Assembly: GCA_963277665.1 (NCBI GenBank)
Contig: OY728128.1
Location: 1,867,204,988-1,867,268,987, forward strand
Direction: 5' to 3'
Length of the DNA stretch: 64,000 nucleotides
DNA from: Viscum album
Lineage: Eukaryota; Streptophyta; Magnoliopsida; Santalales; Viscaceae
The position numbers and the translations under genes are program-made. Position 1 is the first letter of the stretch; each line of letters starts with the position of its first letter. The notes under the pieces are model-generated. The model was not told the DNA's origin, searched no databases, and was given only the letters and a program-made list of their open reading frames with translations. Shown here piece by piece: positions 63,525-64,000 of the stretch.

Positions 63525-63965
63525 AATGTTTCTGTGGATGGAGAATCACGGCCTCACGAAACGATGATTGTTCAATATTCTCTTAACACCTTTCATTGTG
63601 GCCATTTTTATGTCACTGTATTTTATATATGTTATATATGGTATTTATGTTTTCCATATTCTTCTGTATTTTATATTTAAAACATACCTTTATGCCTTTC
63701 ATGTTGTGAAAATGCGATAATATCATACGAGGAAGTGTGGACTATCACCCCCTCAAGTGATGTGACTCGTTCATGCAATACATGGAATGTATAAAGAATG
63801 AAATTAATTAACATATGTGACCTATAAAACATATATATTATACTGGAATTATAATATATATATCTCTCTATTATTTTTAATTCCATTAATATGTCAATGA
63901 AATGAAAGTAGCGTTCATGCGTACGTACGGCCTACCATCTCCATGAACGGTGCATTTCATTTATT
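63525..63965 (+). repeat. ~190-200-bp tandem units in LTR E (three copies)
   Basis: Reverse-complement cores CCTCACGAAACGATG (63552), CCTCAAGTGATGTG (63751) and CCATGAACGGTGCAT (63940), each preceded by a GTGGACTATCA- or GGCCTACCAT-like word. Spacing is 199 and 189 bp. Confidence 0.75.
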
Positions 63966-64000
63966 TTTATCTAAAAATGTTATGGAAAAGTATAAAATGA

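Larger units (their letters stand above)
60621..64000 (+). repeat. LTR E, A/B type, + orientation, truncated by the window end
   Basis: Carries the A/B landmarks in reverse orientation: GAATAGTAAAAA-type words (61.85 and 62.21 kb), a TATA box (63178-63184) with a C-rich leader, and three ~190-200-bp units (63552, 63751, 63940). The left end is uncertain: CATAACAACC at 60621 or TAGTAACATCCC at 61354 could each be a decayed TGTAAC start. The 69-codon frames at 63471-63680 and 63677-63886 lie inside it and are not genes. Confidence 0.65.

Noticed and set aside
63471..63886. Two 69-codon ORFs near the window end
   Set aside because: Both fall on the ~190-200-bp tandem units of LTR E; frames differ from unit to unit.
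1..64000. Bacterial operons, CRISPR arrays or phage functions
   Set aside because: No long ORFs, no ribosome-binding-site architecture and no regular spacer arrays; the ~27-, 36- and 190-bp repeats are head-to-tail tandem repeats without unique spacers.
16871..64000. Organellar (chloroplast or mitochondrial) insertion, suggested by AT richness
   Set aside because: No rRNA, tRNA or photosystem/respiratory gene sequence is readable; the AT richness accompanies gypsy pol relics with C-to-T-type decay.

Overview
The window looks like nuclear DNA of a land plant, probably a seed plant with a large genome. It holds no intact host gene that I can recognise. What can be identified is layered LTR retrotransposons of very different ages. 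The plant assignment rests on initiator-Met tRNA primer sites, purine tracts next to TGTCAC/TGTAAC-type LTR ends, chromodomain-type Ty3/gypsy pol relics and a Ty1/copia-type gag relic. I cannot name the species.

Layout. (1) 13-9285: a structurally complete LTR retrotransposon on the + strand. It has two ~3.07-kb LTRs, a primer binding site, a polypurine tract and a perfect 5-bp target-site duplication (CTTAC). Its 3.1-kb interior has no gag or pol, so it is a non-autonomous, LARD-like element. (2) It sits inside an older minus-strand Ty3/gypsy-type element. That element's gag relic begins just right of the insertion (9.5-9.9 kb); its leader repeats and a TATA-bearing, LTR-like region run to about 16.87 kb. 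(3) At ~16.87 kb the base composition drops abruptly to very AT-rich. From there to 43.67 kb lies a stack of minus-strand Ty3/gypsy sequence: an internal fragment (16.87-20.36), LTR A (20.36-24.42), a readable but stop-ridden gag-RT-RNase H-integrase-chromodomain body (24.46-28.96), LTR B (29.59-33.63), and a second element with LTRs C (33.63-36.24) and D (41.09-43.67). (4) 43.67-60.6 kb is AT-rich and mostly unreadable. It contains a + strand Ty1/copia-like gag zinc-knuckle relic (~57.4 kb) and a pair of direct repeats 6.2 kb apart. (5) From about 60.6 kb to the window end there is a fifth LTR (E) of the A/B type, in + orientation.

How the parts relate. The only working biology implied is retrotransposition. 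The LARD-like element would have relied on another element's proteins. The old gypsy copies are dead, with many stop codons and an apparent C-to-T/G-to-A drift. LTRs A-E share a TATAAAA box and an internal tandem repeat with a ~180-200-bp period, which is the most distinctive structural signal here. All identity statements were made by reading the sequence by eye; no alignment or database search was run. I found no evidence of a novel gene system.
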